Below are positions 53,700 through 63,115 of a stretch of DNA of 64,000 nt, piece by piece. Source of the stretch: JACRLV01 sp045863555. Its GTDB lineage: Bacteria > Planctomycetota > Phycisphaerae > UBA1845 > Fen-1342. The notes beneath the pieces were generated by a model. It was given only the letters and a program-made list of their open reading frames with translations. It was not told the origin of the DNA and ran no database searches. The stretch covers positions 62,001-126,000 of the forward strand of contig BTUU01000011.1 of assembly GCA_045863555.1 (NCBI GenBank), in the 5' to 3' direction. Numbering within the stretch: position 1 is the first letter of the stretch; each line of letters begins with the position of its first letter. Made by a program: the position numbers and the translations under genes.

Positions 53700-54698
53700 G
53701 TGGAACTGACGATGGGCTGGTGGATCGGGTTCAATGTCTTTGTGCTGGCGATGCTGGCGCTCGACCTGGGCGTCTTTCATCGCAAAGCGCACGAAGTGCG
53801 ATTCAAGGAAGCGATCACGTGGAGCGCGGTCTGGATCGCGCTGGCGCTGCTCTTCGGGGTGGGGATCCATCAGGGCTGGTTCGGGGGATATGACGAGGCC
53901 GTGCGCGGCCTGCGGGCCAAGGAGTTCTTCGCGGGGTACCTCGTCGAGAAGGCGCTGAGCGTCGACAACGTCTTCGTCTTCGCGATGATCTTCGGCTACT
54001 TCGCGGTCCCCCCGGCGTATCAGCATCGCGTGCTCTTCTTCGGGATTCTCGGGGCGCTGATCCTGCGCGCGATCTTCATCTTCGGCGGGGCCTGGCTGGT
54101 CGCGCACTTCGAGTGGACGCTCTACATCTTCGCGGTCTTCCTGATCGTCACCGGGATCAAGATGATCTGGATGAAGGACAAAAAGATCGAGCCGGAGAAC
54201 AACCCGCTCATCCGGCTGACGCGCCGCATCATGCCGGTGACCACCGAATATCACGGGCAGAACTTCTTCATCCGGCAGGACGGACGGCTGTTTGCGACGC
54301 CGCTGCTGCTGGTGCTGCTGTTCGTCGAAACGACCGACCTGCTCTTCGCGATCGACTCGATCCCGGCGATTCTGATCCTGACGCAGGACACGTTCATCGT
54401 CTACACGTCGAACGTCTTCGCGATTCTCGGGCTGCGGGCCCTCTACTTCGCGCTGGCGGGGTTCATGCAGATGTTCGCGTACCTGAGCTACGGCCTGTCG
54501 GCGATCCTGATCTTCATCGGCGGGAAGATGTTCTACCAGGCGGCCGTGAAGAGCATGACCGGCGTCGAGACGAAGTTCCCGATCGAATGGTCGCTGGGAA
54601 TCATCGGGGCGATCCTCGTGATCGCCGTGATCGCGTCGCTGATCCGCGGGCGCAAGAAACCCACCGCGCCGGGCACGGGCGAGCCGGCGGTGCAGTAG
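53700..54698 (+). CDS. TerC/Alx-family membrane protein
   Basis: The GTG at 53700 has GGAGG at 53690-53694 and gives 332 residues. About nine transmembrane helices are spread over the whole length. The family motifs LALDLGVFHRKAHEVRFKEA, LVEKALSVDNVFVFAMIF and FVETTDLLFAIDSIPAIL contain the conserved acidic residues. TerC/Alx proteins are linked to manganese efflux and tellurite resistance. I searched the 234-bp leader for a yybP-ykoY Mn2+ riboswitch and found no convincing match. Confidence 0.93.
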   Translation: MELTMGWWIGFNVFVLAMLALDLGVFHRKAHEVRFKEAITWSAVWIALALLFGVGIHQGWFGGYDEAVRGLRAKEFFAGYLVEKALSVDNVFVFAMIFGYFAVPPAYQHRVLFFGILGALILRAIFIFGGAWLVAHFEWTLYIFAVFLIVTGIKMIWMKDKKIEPENNPLIRLTRRIMPVTTEYHGQNFFIRQDGRLFATPLLLVLLFVETTDLLFAIDSIPAILILTQDTFIVYTSNVFAILGLRALYFALAGFMQMFAYLSYGLSAILIFIGGKMFYQAAVKSMTGVETKFPIEWSLGIIGAILVIAVIASLIRGRKKPTAPGTGEPAVQ

Positions 54699-54721
54699 GC
54701 GGGGGGAGGCGTCCCCGGGGC

Positions 54722-55745
<1,024 letters not shown>

Positions 55746-55762
<17 letters not shown>

Positions 55763-56690
55763 AGCGCTCCCTCCAGTCGCGGGCTTTGCGCCGCGCGATG
55801 TCGGCGACGCGCTTGAGTTCATCTTCCTTGAGCTTGGTGTTCTTGCCGTCCCAGAACTTGTCCTTCTTGGCGTCGCGAATCTTGCAGATCTTCCCGATCG
55901 CCTCGTAGGCGACGATCATCTTGGCTTGGTCGTCGAGCGTCAGATAGTCGATGAGCGATTCGGCCACGGCGGGGGTGCACTTGCCGAGCAGATCGGCGGC
56001 CTTCTTGTCGGTCTGGGCGCGGGTGAAGAGCTCCGCGCCGGCGGCCCGGGTCGAGAGCGCGGCGAGGACGCCGAGCGCTTCCGAGACGATCGCATCGCCG
56101 ATATTCGCGCGGCTGAGCATGTGGATGATCGCCTGGTCACCGCTGGTTATCAGGAATTTCTCGACCATCGCCAGGGCGGTCTTGATCTCGGCCGGCTTGG
56201 CCTCGTCGTTCTCGAGGACCGGCTTGACTTCCTTGTCAAAAAGCTCGGTCCGGTACTTCCGGAAGACGAGCGACATCTTTTGGGCAAGTGAAGAGGCGTT
56301 GGCGACGCCGCCGGCGCCGAGCTGGTCGATCTTGTCGCCGTCCGGCGTGACGAACACGATCTCGAGATTCGCGCCCTGGCCGAGCCCCCATTTCGTGAGC
56401 AGGTCCTTATAGCGGCTGCGCGACATCTGGACGGGGATGTAGCGCTTGGAGAGTTCCACCACCACGGCGTCCTGAAACGCGCGCTTCTGGTCACGTTCGG
56501 TGTCCTCGGGCCGATCGTCGCTGCGGCTGACGATCCAGACCATGAGCGGCAGCTTGGTCCGTTTGGCCTCCTGAACGCCTTTTTCAAAATCGAGGCCCCA
56601 CTTGATGGGTGAGGCGGCCCGCTGTCCGGTCTGCGCCAGTGCGGCCGGGGCCAGCAGAACGGCGATGCACGCTATCACGATCCGACTCAT
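55746..56690 (-). CDS. Secreted thioredoxin-fold-like protein of unknown function
   Basis: The ATG at 56690 (AAGGAG upstream) gives 314 residues with a signal peptide (CIAVLLAPAALAQ). The first 130 mature residues have a thioredoxin-like layout (LPLMVWIVSRSDDRP, KRYIPVQMSRSRYKDLL, EIVFVTPDGDKIDQLG) but no CxxC. The rest is helical and HEAT-like. A TAGAAT at 56743-56738 is a likely -10 element. It overlaps the threonine aldolase gene by 17 bases, so co-expression is likely although the functions seem unrelated. Confidence 0.65.
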
Positions 56691-56737
56691 TCTGAACTCC
56701 TTGGGCCGATTCACCGCGGGCTCGCAGTCACATCCCT

Positions 56738-56743
56738 ATTCTA
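56738..56743 (-). promoter_or_regulatory. Candidate -10 element TAGAAT
   Basis: TAGAAT read on the minus strand, 48 bases before the secreted thioredoxin-like gene start. The same hexamer, usually as GTAGAAT, CTAGAAT or ATAGAAT, lies shortly before four other genes in the window (3253, 21083, 33017, 49228). Confidence 0.35.
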
Positions 56744-56859
56744 GCCGAAGGGCGATTCCTCCGGCGGAACTCGGCCGGGCTGCGGCAAGGGCGATGGCGA
56801 ACAGGACCTCCCCGCGCCGCCGAGGCGCGGAGTCTTCGAGAAATCTCGGTCCAGTGCTC

Positions 56860-56887
56860 TTGACGATTGGAGTCAGCACGGTATTCT
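56860..56887 (+). promoter_or_regulatory. Sigma70-type promoter candidate before the DUF2946-like gene
   Basis: TTGACG (56860-56865) and TATTCT (56882-56887) are separated by 16 bases. The start codon follows 22 bases after the -10. An imperfect palindrome covers the expected transcription start, which suggests repression at this promoter. Confidence 0.5.
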
Positions 56888-56889
56888 CT

Positions 56890-56908
56890 CGTATTACTCG
56901 GTAACACG
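56890..56908. promoter_or_regulatory. Operator-like palindrome CGTATTAC-TCG-GTAACACG
   Basis: The two 8-base arms match as reverse complements except at one position, with a 3-base centre. It lies between the -10 element and the ATG at 56910, where a bound repressor would block transcription. The half-site (GTAAT-like) recalls Fur/Zur family boxes, but the match is not close enough to name the regulator. Confidence 0.45.
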
Positions 56909-56909
56909 C

Positions 56910-57278
56910 ATGAGCCGCCGCCTGTTCGCCATCGTCGCCTCCCTCTGCCTCGTCGCCCTGAGCGGCGGGGTCCAGCGGGCCATTCACGGCGAGTTGGCGC
57001 ATGCGCCGCCGACCGCGGCCGACGCAGCCGCGTGCGCACATGAATGCAGTTCACGTATGCCGGGGCACTCAGACCCGGCGGACCCTCCGCACGGTCCCCA
57101 GGACGACTGCCCGACCTGCGTCATGCTCGCGTTCTCGGCCGCCGCGCCGGCGGTCACCGGGCTGGCCCTGCTGCCGGGTCGCGTGGCGCCCGATCGCCGG
57201 GTCGCGTTCGTCGGCGAATCGTTTCCTGTCATCGAGCACGCAGCGCCGCGCACCACGCGCGGCCCTCCCTCCGCCTGA
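56910..57278 (+). CDS. DUF2946-like exported Cys/His-rich protein
   Basis: The 122-residue protein has a signal-peptide-like start (LFAIVASLCLVALSG). A Cys/His-rich centre follows (ACAHECSSRMPGHSDP, DDCPTCVM), then a hydrophobic stretch and an RTTRGPPSA tail. This layout, including the terminal RxPP, matches DUF2946-type proteins, which are often linked to metal uptake or resistance loci. It is the first gene after a promoter and palindrome. It lies 209 bases before the prepilin. Confidence 0.7.
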   Translation: MSRRLFAIVASLCLVALSGGVQRAIHGELAHAPPTAADAAACAHECSSRMPGHSDPADPPHGPQDDCPTCVMLAFSAAAPAVTGLALLPGRVAPDRRVAFVGESFPVIEHAAPRTTRGPPSA

Positions 57279-57487
57279 TCCATCCATCGCTGGACGAATG
57301 AGCGTCTCGCATCGCGCCGCGACCCGGCGCGGATGGCGGGGCCATGGCGAGCCGCGGCCGCGCAGCGCGGCATGGCTGCTCGAAATCGTCCGATCTTCCG
57401 CGGTCACAACGGACACCCGCGTCCATTGAACCCGTCCGCTTCCAACCCTCGGGCGTGCCGTATCGGCGCACCCGCGGAGGCCGCGCC

Positions 57488-58255
57488 ATGCGATTACGAG
57501 CCTTCACGCTCATCGAGCTGCTTGTCGTTGTTGCGATCATCGCGCTGCTGATCAGCATCCTGCTTCCTTCGCTCTCGGCCGCCCGGCGCCAGGGCCGCGT
57601 CGTCAAGTGTCTGACCAATCTCCGCGCGCTGGGCGTTGCGCACGGGATCTACATGGACCAGCACGCGGGCCGCCTGATCGACGCGGGCCTCGGCCACGGT
57701 GGCAGCACGGGACTGGACGAGCGCAATTCGTGGATTTTCACGCTCGAAGCCGAGTATGGCAGCGAACTCGTTCGGCGCTCGCCGCTGGATGACAGCCCGC
57801 ATTGGCCGACCGCCGCAGGCGGGCAGGGCGTGCCGGTTCCCGGCCGGGGGGCGGACGAGTACCCGTTTCGGCGCACGAGCTACGGGCTCAACAACCTGCT
57901 GAGTCGGTCGATCGCGCCGGTGAACCCGCGGACGGGCCGGCGCTATGAGTACGACCGAATCGACCGGATTCCGCGGCCCGCCGTGACCGCGCACCTGCTG
58001 TTCATGGCCAAAGAGGGTGAATTCGCCGGTTCGGATCATCCGCACATCGAAAATTGGAACCTGGCGGGGCTCGCACAGTTGACGCCGCGACTGGCGAGCG
58101 CGGAGTTGCAGTTGAACGCGGTCGACGGCGTCGCGGATTCGTACGACGCGCGGAGCAACTGGGGTTTTCTCGACGGGCACGCCGAGACCGCGCGATTCCG
58201 CAAGCTCTGGTTTGCGCTCGACGCAAATCGATTCTGGCCGGAGGCGGCGCAATAG
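57488..58255 (+). CDS. Type II secretion/pilin-like prepilin with H-X9-DG type C-terminus
   Basis: The ATG at 57488 (GGAGG eight bases upstream) gives 255 residues. It begins RLRAFTLIELLVVVAIIALL, a class III prepilin signal with Glu5 of the mature chain. The C-terminal NWGFLDGHAETARFRKLW is the ending typical of planctomycete DUF1559/H-X9-DG pseudopilins. It has a globular middle with Cys51 near the helix. It would be cleaved by a prepilin peptidase and inserted in the envelope. The prepilin sits in a run of genes for exported products. Confidence 0.92.
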   Translation: MRLRAFTLIELLVVVAIIALLISILLPSLSAARRQGRVVKCLTNLRALGVAHGIYMDQHAGRLIDAGLGHGGSTGLDERNSWIFTLEAEYGSELVRRSPLDDSPHWPTAAGGQGVPVPGRGADEYPFRRTSYGLNNLLSRSIAPVNPRTGRRYEYDRIDRIPRPAVTAHLLFMAKEGEFAGSDHPHIENWNLAGLAQLTPRLASAELQLNAVDGVADSYDARSNWGFLDGHAETARFRKLWFALDANRFWPEAAQ

Positions 58256-58309
58256 CGCCGATCACCGGAGTGTCATCAACAAACAAAGGCAAACTACCTG
58301 GAGAGATTC

Positions 58310-59110
58310 ATGCGACGATTGACAGCCATTCTTCACGTCAGCCTGGCGGTGGCCGCCGTGGCGCAACACTCGGACATCGCCGTTGGCGTGACGCCTGCGG
58401 GGCTTGAAACACGGGATTCGTCGACGGGGATGCCGTCGCGGGTTTTTGAAAGCGAGCTGGGCGAACTGTCGATTCCGGGTTGGACGGATGAACCCGGGTA
58501 CACCTCGTCGGCGCTCGCGCCGGACGAGCGCATCGGATTCAACATCGTGGGGCCGCTGCTCTACTGGGACGGCGGGGGATACGTCGCACCGCCGAACGGA
58601 GAGCGGCTCGAGGTATCGCTGAGCGGCACGACCGTCGCCGCGGCGCGCGGAGATACGGTCTTCGAGCCGGGTGTCGTTTTCGCGATCGCCACGGAAAGCG
58701 GGGCGATTCACAGCCACCTCGGCTACTGGGTCAGACATCCGGATTTCGACCCCGCCGACCCGTTTACCAATCCGATCGCCGGTCCGGGTGCGTTCGCGCT
58801 CGCACTCGAGCTGACCTCGGACCAGCGCAACGCTTCGCCCGCGTATTACATCGTTTTCAACAATGGACTGGATCCGGAAGCGTTCGAGCAAGCGGTCGGG
58901 GCGGCGGCGGACCGACTGGATCCGCCTGCCTGCGAGGGCGACTTGAACGGCGACGGCGGCGTGGGGATCGGCGACCTGTCGCGACTGCTGAGCCACTTTG
59001 GCTTGCCGGCGGGGGCCGCCGCGGAGGATGGCGACCTCGACGGAGACGGCGACGTCGACATCGTCGACCTGGCCCTGCTGCTGGGCGTGTTCGGCACGCC
59101 CTGTCCATAG
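58310..59110 (+). CDS. Secreted protein with C-terminal dockerin-like repeats
   Basis: The 266-residue protein has a signal peptide ending VAAVAQ. The mature chain begins HSDIAVGVTPAGLE, and the middle has HSHLGYWVRHPDFD. It ends with two calcium-loop-like repeats (DLNGDGGVGIGDLSRLL and DLDGDGDVDIVDLALLL), as in type I dockerins. The mature start recalls Zur-repressed PEP-CTERM proteins of the all3515 type, an observation I hold at low confidence. It lies between the prepilin and a MacB-like transporter, all on the plus strand. Confidence 0.75.
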   Translation: MRRLTAILHVSLAVAAVAQHSDIAVGVTPAGLETRDSSTGMPSRVFESELGELSIPGWTDEPGYTSSALAPDERIGFNIVGPLLYWDGGGYVAPPNGERLEVSLSGTTVAAARGDTVFEPGVVFAIATESGAIHSHLGYWVRHPDFDPADPFTNPIAGPGAFALALELTSDQRNASPAYYIVFNNGLDPEAFEQAVGAAADRLDPPACEGDLNGDGGVGIGDLSRLLSHFGLPAGAAAEDGDLDGDGDVDIVDLALLLGVFGTPCP

Positions 59111-59173
59111 TCGGGATCGTGAAGCGGACTCGCCCGGAGTCGATCGAAGGCAAAAGCAGCTACGATACGCCGC

Positions 59174-60301
59174 GTGAGATCAGAGCCTTCGCTGACGCTG
59201 GGCGGCATCGTGCTGCGGAATCTGCTGCGCCAGCCGCTCCGCGCGTCGTTGACTGTGCTGGGCGTGGCGCTTGGCGTGATCGCGATCATCGCGCTCGGCG
59301 CGCTCGTCCAGGGCGTGAACAACGCGATCGACGCGGGCCTGAAAGTCGGCGGGGCGGACCTGGCCGTGTTTCAGGCCGGCGTGGCGGCCGACCTGTTCAG
59401 CGCGCTCGACGAGGCGGAGACGCGGGAGAAGCTCCGGGCCGATCCGGACGTCGTGAACGTCGCGGCCGGACTTTCACACATCATGCCGGTCGGGGACCAG
59501 CGTTTCACCGTCGTCATCGGCGTCGAGCCCGAGGGATTCACCTACAGCACCGAGTACGTCGACGGGCCTCCGATCCGCGAAGCCGATGAAGTGAGCCTGG
59601 GCGAACTGGCGGCGCGGACGCTGCGAAAGACTCGCGGCGATACGCTGGAGATCGGTGGACGCACATTTCGAATCGTGAGCATCTTCACGACGGGAGTGGT
59701 GATCTACGACGCCGCGATTACGGTCCGGCTCGATGTGCTTCAGGAGATTCTCGGCCGCAAGGGACGGGTGACGGCGTTCTTTCTCGATCTGCGGCCGGAG
59801 GCGGACGTTCGCGCGGTCGCGGCCCGGCTGGAGAAGCAGCACCCGGAACTGGTCGCGATCTCGAACGCCGCCGAATACCGGAAGGTGGATATCGGGCTGG
59901 AGGTTTCGCGCGGGGCGGTCTGGGCGGTGACGCTTGCCGCGGTGGTCATCGGCAGCGTGATCGTCCTGAACACAATGTGGATGAGCGTGCTGGAGCGGAC
60001 ACGGGAGATCGGCGTGCTGCGGGCGGTCGGCTGGTCGCGGCGGCAGGTACTGGCCGCGGTGCTGCTGGAATCGCTGATCGTCGGCGTGGCGGCGCTGGCG
60101 CTCGGGGCGGTCGCGGCCGTGGGGCTGGCGAAGCTGATCGTGCTCGCGCCGGTCGTCGCGCAGTTCGTACGGCCGAGTTTTGCGGCGGTTCAATTCGCCC
60201 TGGCGGGGGCCGCGGCGATCCTGCTGAGCCTGCTGGGCGGGGCGTTGCCGGCGTGGCGGGCCGCGGGAATATCCCCGGCGGAAGCGCTGCGGCATGAGTG
60301 A
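59174..60301 (+). CDS. ABC transporter permease (FtsX/MacB type)
   Basis: The GTG at 59174 gives 375 residues. Transmembrane segments occur at about 28-48, 255-275, 310-332 and 345-362. A large periplasmic loop lies at about 50-250, the MacB/LolE topology. ERTREIGVLRAVGWSRRQV is the FtsX signature, and AGISPAEALRH ends the chain. Such permeases power export of lipoproteins, peptides or drugs rather than transport through a pore. The ATPase gene follows after 27 bases. Confidence 0.92.
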   Translation: MRSEPSLTLGGIVLRNLLRQPLRASLTVLGVALGVIAIIALGALVQGVNNAIDAGLKVGGADLAVFQAGVAADLFSALDEAETREKLRADPDVVNVAAGLSHIMPVGDQRFTVVIGVEPEGFTYSTEYVDGPPIREADEVSLGELAARTLRKTRGDTLEIGGRTFRIVSIFTTGVVIYDAAITVRLDVLQEILGRKGRVTAFFLDLRPEADVRAVAARLEKQHPELVAISNAAEYRKVDIGLEVSRGAVWAVTLAAVVIGSVIVLNTMWMSVLERTREIGVLRAVGWSRRQVLAAVLLESLIVGVAALALGAVAAVGLAKLIVLAPVVAQFVRPSFAAVQFALAGAAAILLSLLGGALPAWRAAGISPAEALRHE

Positions 60302-60319
60302 GCGGCGGGCGAGCGGGAT

Positions 60320-60347
60320 GAATGCAGAATGAAGAATGCAGAATGCA
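60320..60347 (+). repeat. Heptamer tandem array, GAATGCA x4
   Basis: Units GAATGCA, GAATGAA, GAATGCA, GAATGCA lie between the permease stop and the ATPase coding region. The second unit holds the ATG at 60329 that opens the ATPase frame. Confidence 0.85.
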
Positions 60348-61060
60348 GAACGACTGACGCGCGCGCAGCGGGCGATCGCGAGTCCGCCATCACGACGGGA
60401 CCGGCGATCTCGGCCCGCGGACTTTCAAAGCGGTATGAGGGCGGGCGCGTAACGGCCGTCGCCGGCGTTGATTTCGACGTGGCGGCGGGCGAATGGGTGG
60501 CGATCTGCGGGCCGTCGGGCTGCGGGAAGAGCACGCTCCTGAACATGCTGGCGGCGATCGACACGCCCGACGCCGGCGAGCTGAACGTTTGCGGCCGCGC
60601 GGTGAGCCGGATGAAACCGGAGGAGGCGGACCGGTTCCGGCGCGAGACGATCGGCCTCGTCTTCCAGCTCCACAACCTGCTGCCGCGGCTCACGGCGCTG
60701 GAGAATGTGCAGGTTCCGCTGGTGGGCGCGGGCACGCCGATGACCGAGCGGTCGGACCGGGCCGCGGGGTTGCTGCGGCGGGTGGGGCTCGAGCATCGGC
60801 TGCACGCGAGCGCGGCGACGCTCTCCGGTGGCGAACGGCAGCGCGTGGCCGTATGCCGGGCGCTGGTGAACCGGCCGGGCGTGCTGCTGGCGGATGAACC
60901 GACGGGGGCGCTGGATTCGCATTCCGGCGATCAACTGTTGGACCTGCTGGAGGAACTGCGGCGCGAGAGTGCGATGACGATGGTCGTCGTCACGCACGAC
61001 CGCGAGGTGGCGGCGCGGGCGGACCGGGTGCTGGAGATGAAGGACGGGCGGATCGGCTGA
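60329..61060 (+). CDS. ABC transporter ATPase (MacB/LolD type)
   Basis: The 243-residue ATPase has Walker A GPSGCGKST near residue 70, Q-loop LVFQLHNLLPRL, signature LSGGERQR, Walker B VLLADEPTGALD and H-loop VVTHD. The LFQ.N.LP..TA.ENV pattern fits the LolD/MacB group and the adjacent permease. The only in-frame start, at 60329, lies inside a heptamer array, so about 28 residues before AISARGLSKRY are unusual and partly repeat-encoded. A non-canonical start further in cannot be excluded. Confidence 0.93.
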   Translation: MKNAECRTTDARAAGDRESAITTGPAISARGLSKRYEGGRVTAVAGVDFDVAAGEWVAICGPSGCGKSTLLNMLAAIDTPDAGELNVCGRAVSRMKPEEADRFRRETIGLVFQLHNLLPRLTALENVQVPLVGAGTPMTERSDRAAGLLRRVGLEHRLHASAATLSGGERQRVAVCRALVNRPGVLLADEPTGALDSHSGDQLLDLLEELRRESAMTMVVVTHDREVAARADRVLEMKDGRIG

Positions 61061-61080
61061 CCCGTGCGGCGCCGCGCGAA

Positions 61081-61120
61081 ACGTGAAAAACGACGCGGCG
61101 TCGGAAAGCTCCGACGCCGC
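61081..61120 (-). terminator. Intrinsic terminator of the rpsB-tsf operon
   Basis: Arms GCGGCGTCGGA (61095-61105) and TCCGACGCCGC (61110-61120) form a perfect 11-bp stem with an AAGC (GCTT) loop. On the minus strand it is followed by GTCGTTTTT at 61094-61086. It lies 43 bases after the tsf stop. It may also block read-through from the convergent ABC operon. Confidence 0.92.
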
Positions 61121-61162
61121 GGGATGATCAAAAGGGTTGAACGACGCGGGCGCGCGGCCGAA

Positions 61163-61987
61163 TTACGCCCCGCCGACCTGGAAGCGGATGAACCGCTTGA
61201 CCGTCAGGTCCTTCGAGACGCTCCTGAGCATCTCGCCGACCGAGCGCTTCCCCTCTTCCTTCACGTACGGCTGCTCGACGAGCACGAACTCGCTGAACCA
61301 GCGCCCGAGCTTGCCCTCGACGATCTTCTCGACCACCGGAGCGGGCTTGCCCTTGGCCTCTTCGGCGAATTTCGCTTTCTCCGCGGCGACAAGCTCCGCG
61401 GCCACCTCGTCGCGGCGGGCGTGCTGCGGGTTCATCGCGGCGATATGCATGCAGACGCCGCCCATCACCTCGGCCGGGCAGGCCGCGCTCATCTCGACGA
61501 TGACGCCGACCTGGCCGTTGTGGTGCATGTACAGCCCCGTGTGTCCGCTGAGCCGCGCGACGCGCTTGATCACGATGTTCTCGCGCAGGCGGTCGAAGAC
61601 TTCCTGGATCGCCTCGGCCACGGGCTTGCCGCTGCCGGGGATCTTGCCGGCGCGGATGTTCTCGGGCGTCGGCTCCGCTGTCGCCGCGACCGTGGCCGCG
61701 ACGCTCGTGGCGAGCTCGATGAAGTTCGGCGTGGTCGAGACGGGCGCGGTCTCGCAGCGGATCTCAACGATGCCGGCGTTGCCGCTCGCGTCGACGAAGC
61801 ACCCGATCCGGCCCTCCGCAGCTTCGCGGGTGGCCGCCTTCTCGGCGCGGCCCTTCCCCTTGGCGCGGAGCCATTCCAGCGCCTTGCCCTCATCACCGCT
61901 GCACTCGACGAGCGCCTGCTTGCAATCCATCATCGAAAGGCCGGTCTTGGCCCGAAACGCCGCTACCTGCGAAGCCGAAATCGACAT
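61163..61987 (-). CDS. tsf: Translation elongation factor Ts
   Basis: EF-Ts recharges EF-Tu with GTP. The ATG at 61987 (AAGGAG upstream) gives 274 residues, the usual length. The N-terminal domain has VAAFRAKTGLSMMDCKQAL, the EF-Ts signature. Later come GRIGCFVDASGNAGIVEIRCE and GLYMHHNGQVGVIVEMS, and VMGGVCMHIAAMNP. It follows rpsB, as in most bacteria, and ends at a strong terminator. Confidence 0.97.
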   Translation of the reverse strand: MSISASQVAAFRAKTGLSMMDCKQALVECSGDEGKALEWLRAKGKGRAEKAATREAAEGRIGCFVDASGNAGIVEIRCETAPVSTTPNFIELATSVAATVAATAEPTPENIRAGKIPGSGKPVAEAIQEVFDRLRENIVIKRVARLSGHTGLYMHHNGQVGVIVEMSAACPAEVMGGVCMHIAAMNPQHARRDEVAAELVAAEKAKFAEEAKGKPAPVVEKIVEGKLGRWFSEFVLVEQPYVKEEGKRSVGEMLRSVSKDLTVKRFIRFQVGGA

Positions 61988-62120
61988 CTGCTGCTCCTTA
62001 CCGTCAAACCGCGCCGCCGGGGATACGTCGGCGGCCGGGTTTTGTTCAAACGAGACGACCGCCGCCCCGGGGATCGCCGCCGCCGGGGACCGCGCAACTG
62101 AGGATCGTATCCGGTGAATC

Positions 62121-62969
62121 TCAGGCCGTTGCGCCGGCAGCGCCTTCGGACTCCCCGGCGTTCGCAACGACCGCCGCCGAATCCGGCGCTTCCTCCCGTT
62201 CGCGACCGCGGCCGCCGCGCCGGCGCGGGCCGCGCGATTCGCCGCCTTCACCGCCGCCGCGCATCTCGGGAGCAGGCTCGGGCCGCGAGCGCTTGCCCTC
62301 CTCGACCGCGTCGGCGAGCTTCGTGATGACGAGCGAAATCGCCCGCATCGAGTCGTCGTTTCCGGGGATCGGGATGCTCGCGAAGTCAGGGTCGCTGTCG
62401 GTGTCGATCAGGCAGACCGTGGGAATGCCGAGCGACTGGGCCTCGCGGAGAGCGTTGACTTCCTTGCGAACGTCGACGACCACCAGCGCGCCGGGGGCGC
62501 GGGTCATTTTCCGGATGCCGCTGAGGTTGCGGCGGATCTTCTCGACCTCGCGCGTCAGCGTCGACTTCATCTTCTTGGAAAAGCCGGATTCCCAGGTCGG
62601 GCCGGCCATCAGGTTCTCAAGCTCGTCGAGACGCTGAAGCCGCGCCCGGATCGTGCGGAAATTCGTGAGCGTGCCGCCGAGCCAGCGCTCGGTGACCGAG
62701 TGCATGCCGCAGCGCTCGGCCTGCTGTTGGATGATGTCGCGGGCCTGACGCTTCGTGCCGACGAAGAGGACGTCGTGGCCGCTGCTGACGACGCGCGAGA
62801 GGAACGCCTGTGCGCGGAGAATGCCGCGGAGGGTTTCGCGGATGTCGACGATGTGAATGGCGTTGCGTTTGCCGTGGATAAACGGCTTCATCTTCGGGTT
62901 CCAACGGCTGGCGTGGTGGCCGAAGTGAATTCCGGCGTCCAACATTTCGCGAACAAGCTCAGAAGCCAA
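62121..62969 (-). CDS. rpsB: 30S ribosomal protein S2
   Basis: The start is TTG at 62969 with GAGGTG upstream. The protein has 282 residues. It begins ASELVREMLDAGIHFGHHAS and includes WNPKMKPFIHGKRNAIHIVDI, WLGGTLTNFRTI and VCLIDTDSDPD, all diagnostic of S2. The last 60 residues form a Gly/Arg/Glu-rich extension (GPRRRGGRGREREEAP) not present in model S2 proteins, as seen in other planctomycetes. Confidence 0.97.
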   Translation of the reverse strand: MASELVREMLDAGIHFGHHASRWNPKMKPFIHGKRNAIHIVDIRETLRGILRAQAFLSRVVSSGHDVLFVGTKRQARDIIQQQAERCGMHSVTERWLGGTLTNFRTIRARLQRLDELENLMAGPTWESGFSKKMKSTLTREVEKIRRNLSGIRKMTRAPGALVVVDVRKEVNALREAQSLGIPTVCLIDTDSDPDFASIPIPGNDDSMRAISLVITKLADAVEEGKRSRPEPAPEMRGGGEGGESRGPRRRGGRGREREEAPDSAAVVANAGESEGAAGATA

Positions 62970-63085
62970 GCGTCACCTCATCCGACAAATAGACCGCGTC
63001 CCGTGCAAGCGCCTGAAACACCGTTCGGCAGGCAGATTGCCCCGGAGCAGGCAGGTACGGCGGTCAGACTGCTACCGGAGGGGTA

Positions 63086-63115
63086 AGCGTACCGCGCGGG
63101 CGGCGGGAGCGTCAA
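63086..63115 (-). promoter_or_regulatory. Candidate rpsB promoter
   Basis: On the minus strand TTGACG (63115-63110) and TACGCT (63091-63086) are separated by 18 bases, about 120 bases before rpsB. The -35 is good and the -10 is weak. It overlaps the 3' end of the upstream gene. Confidence 0.35.

Noticed and set aside
53572..53893. Short plus-strand frame before terC, and a possible Mn2+ (yybP-ykoY) riboswitch there
   Set aside because: The frame has no ribosome binding site and overlaps terC in another frame. The leader lacks the conserved yybP-ykoY core, so the riboswitch was not called.
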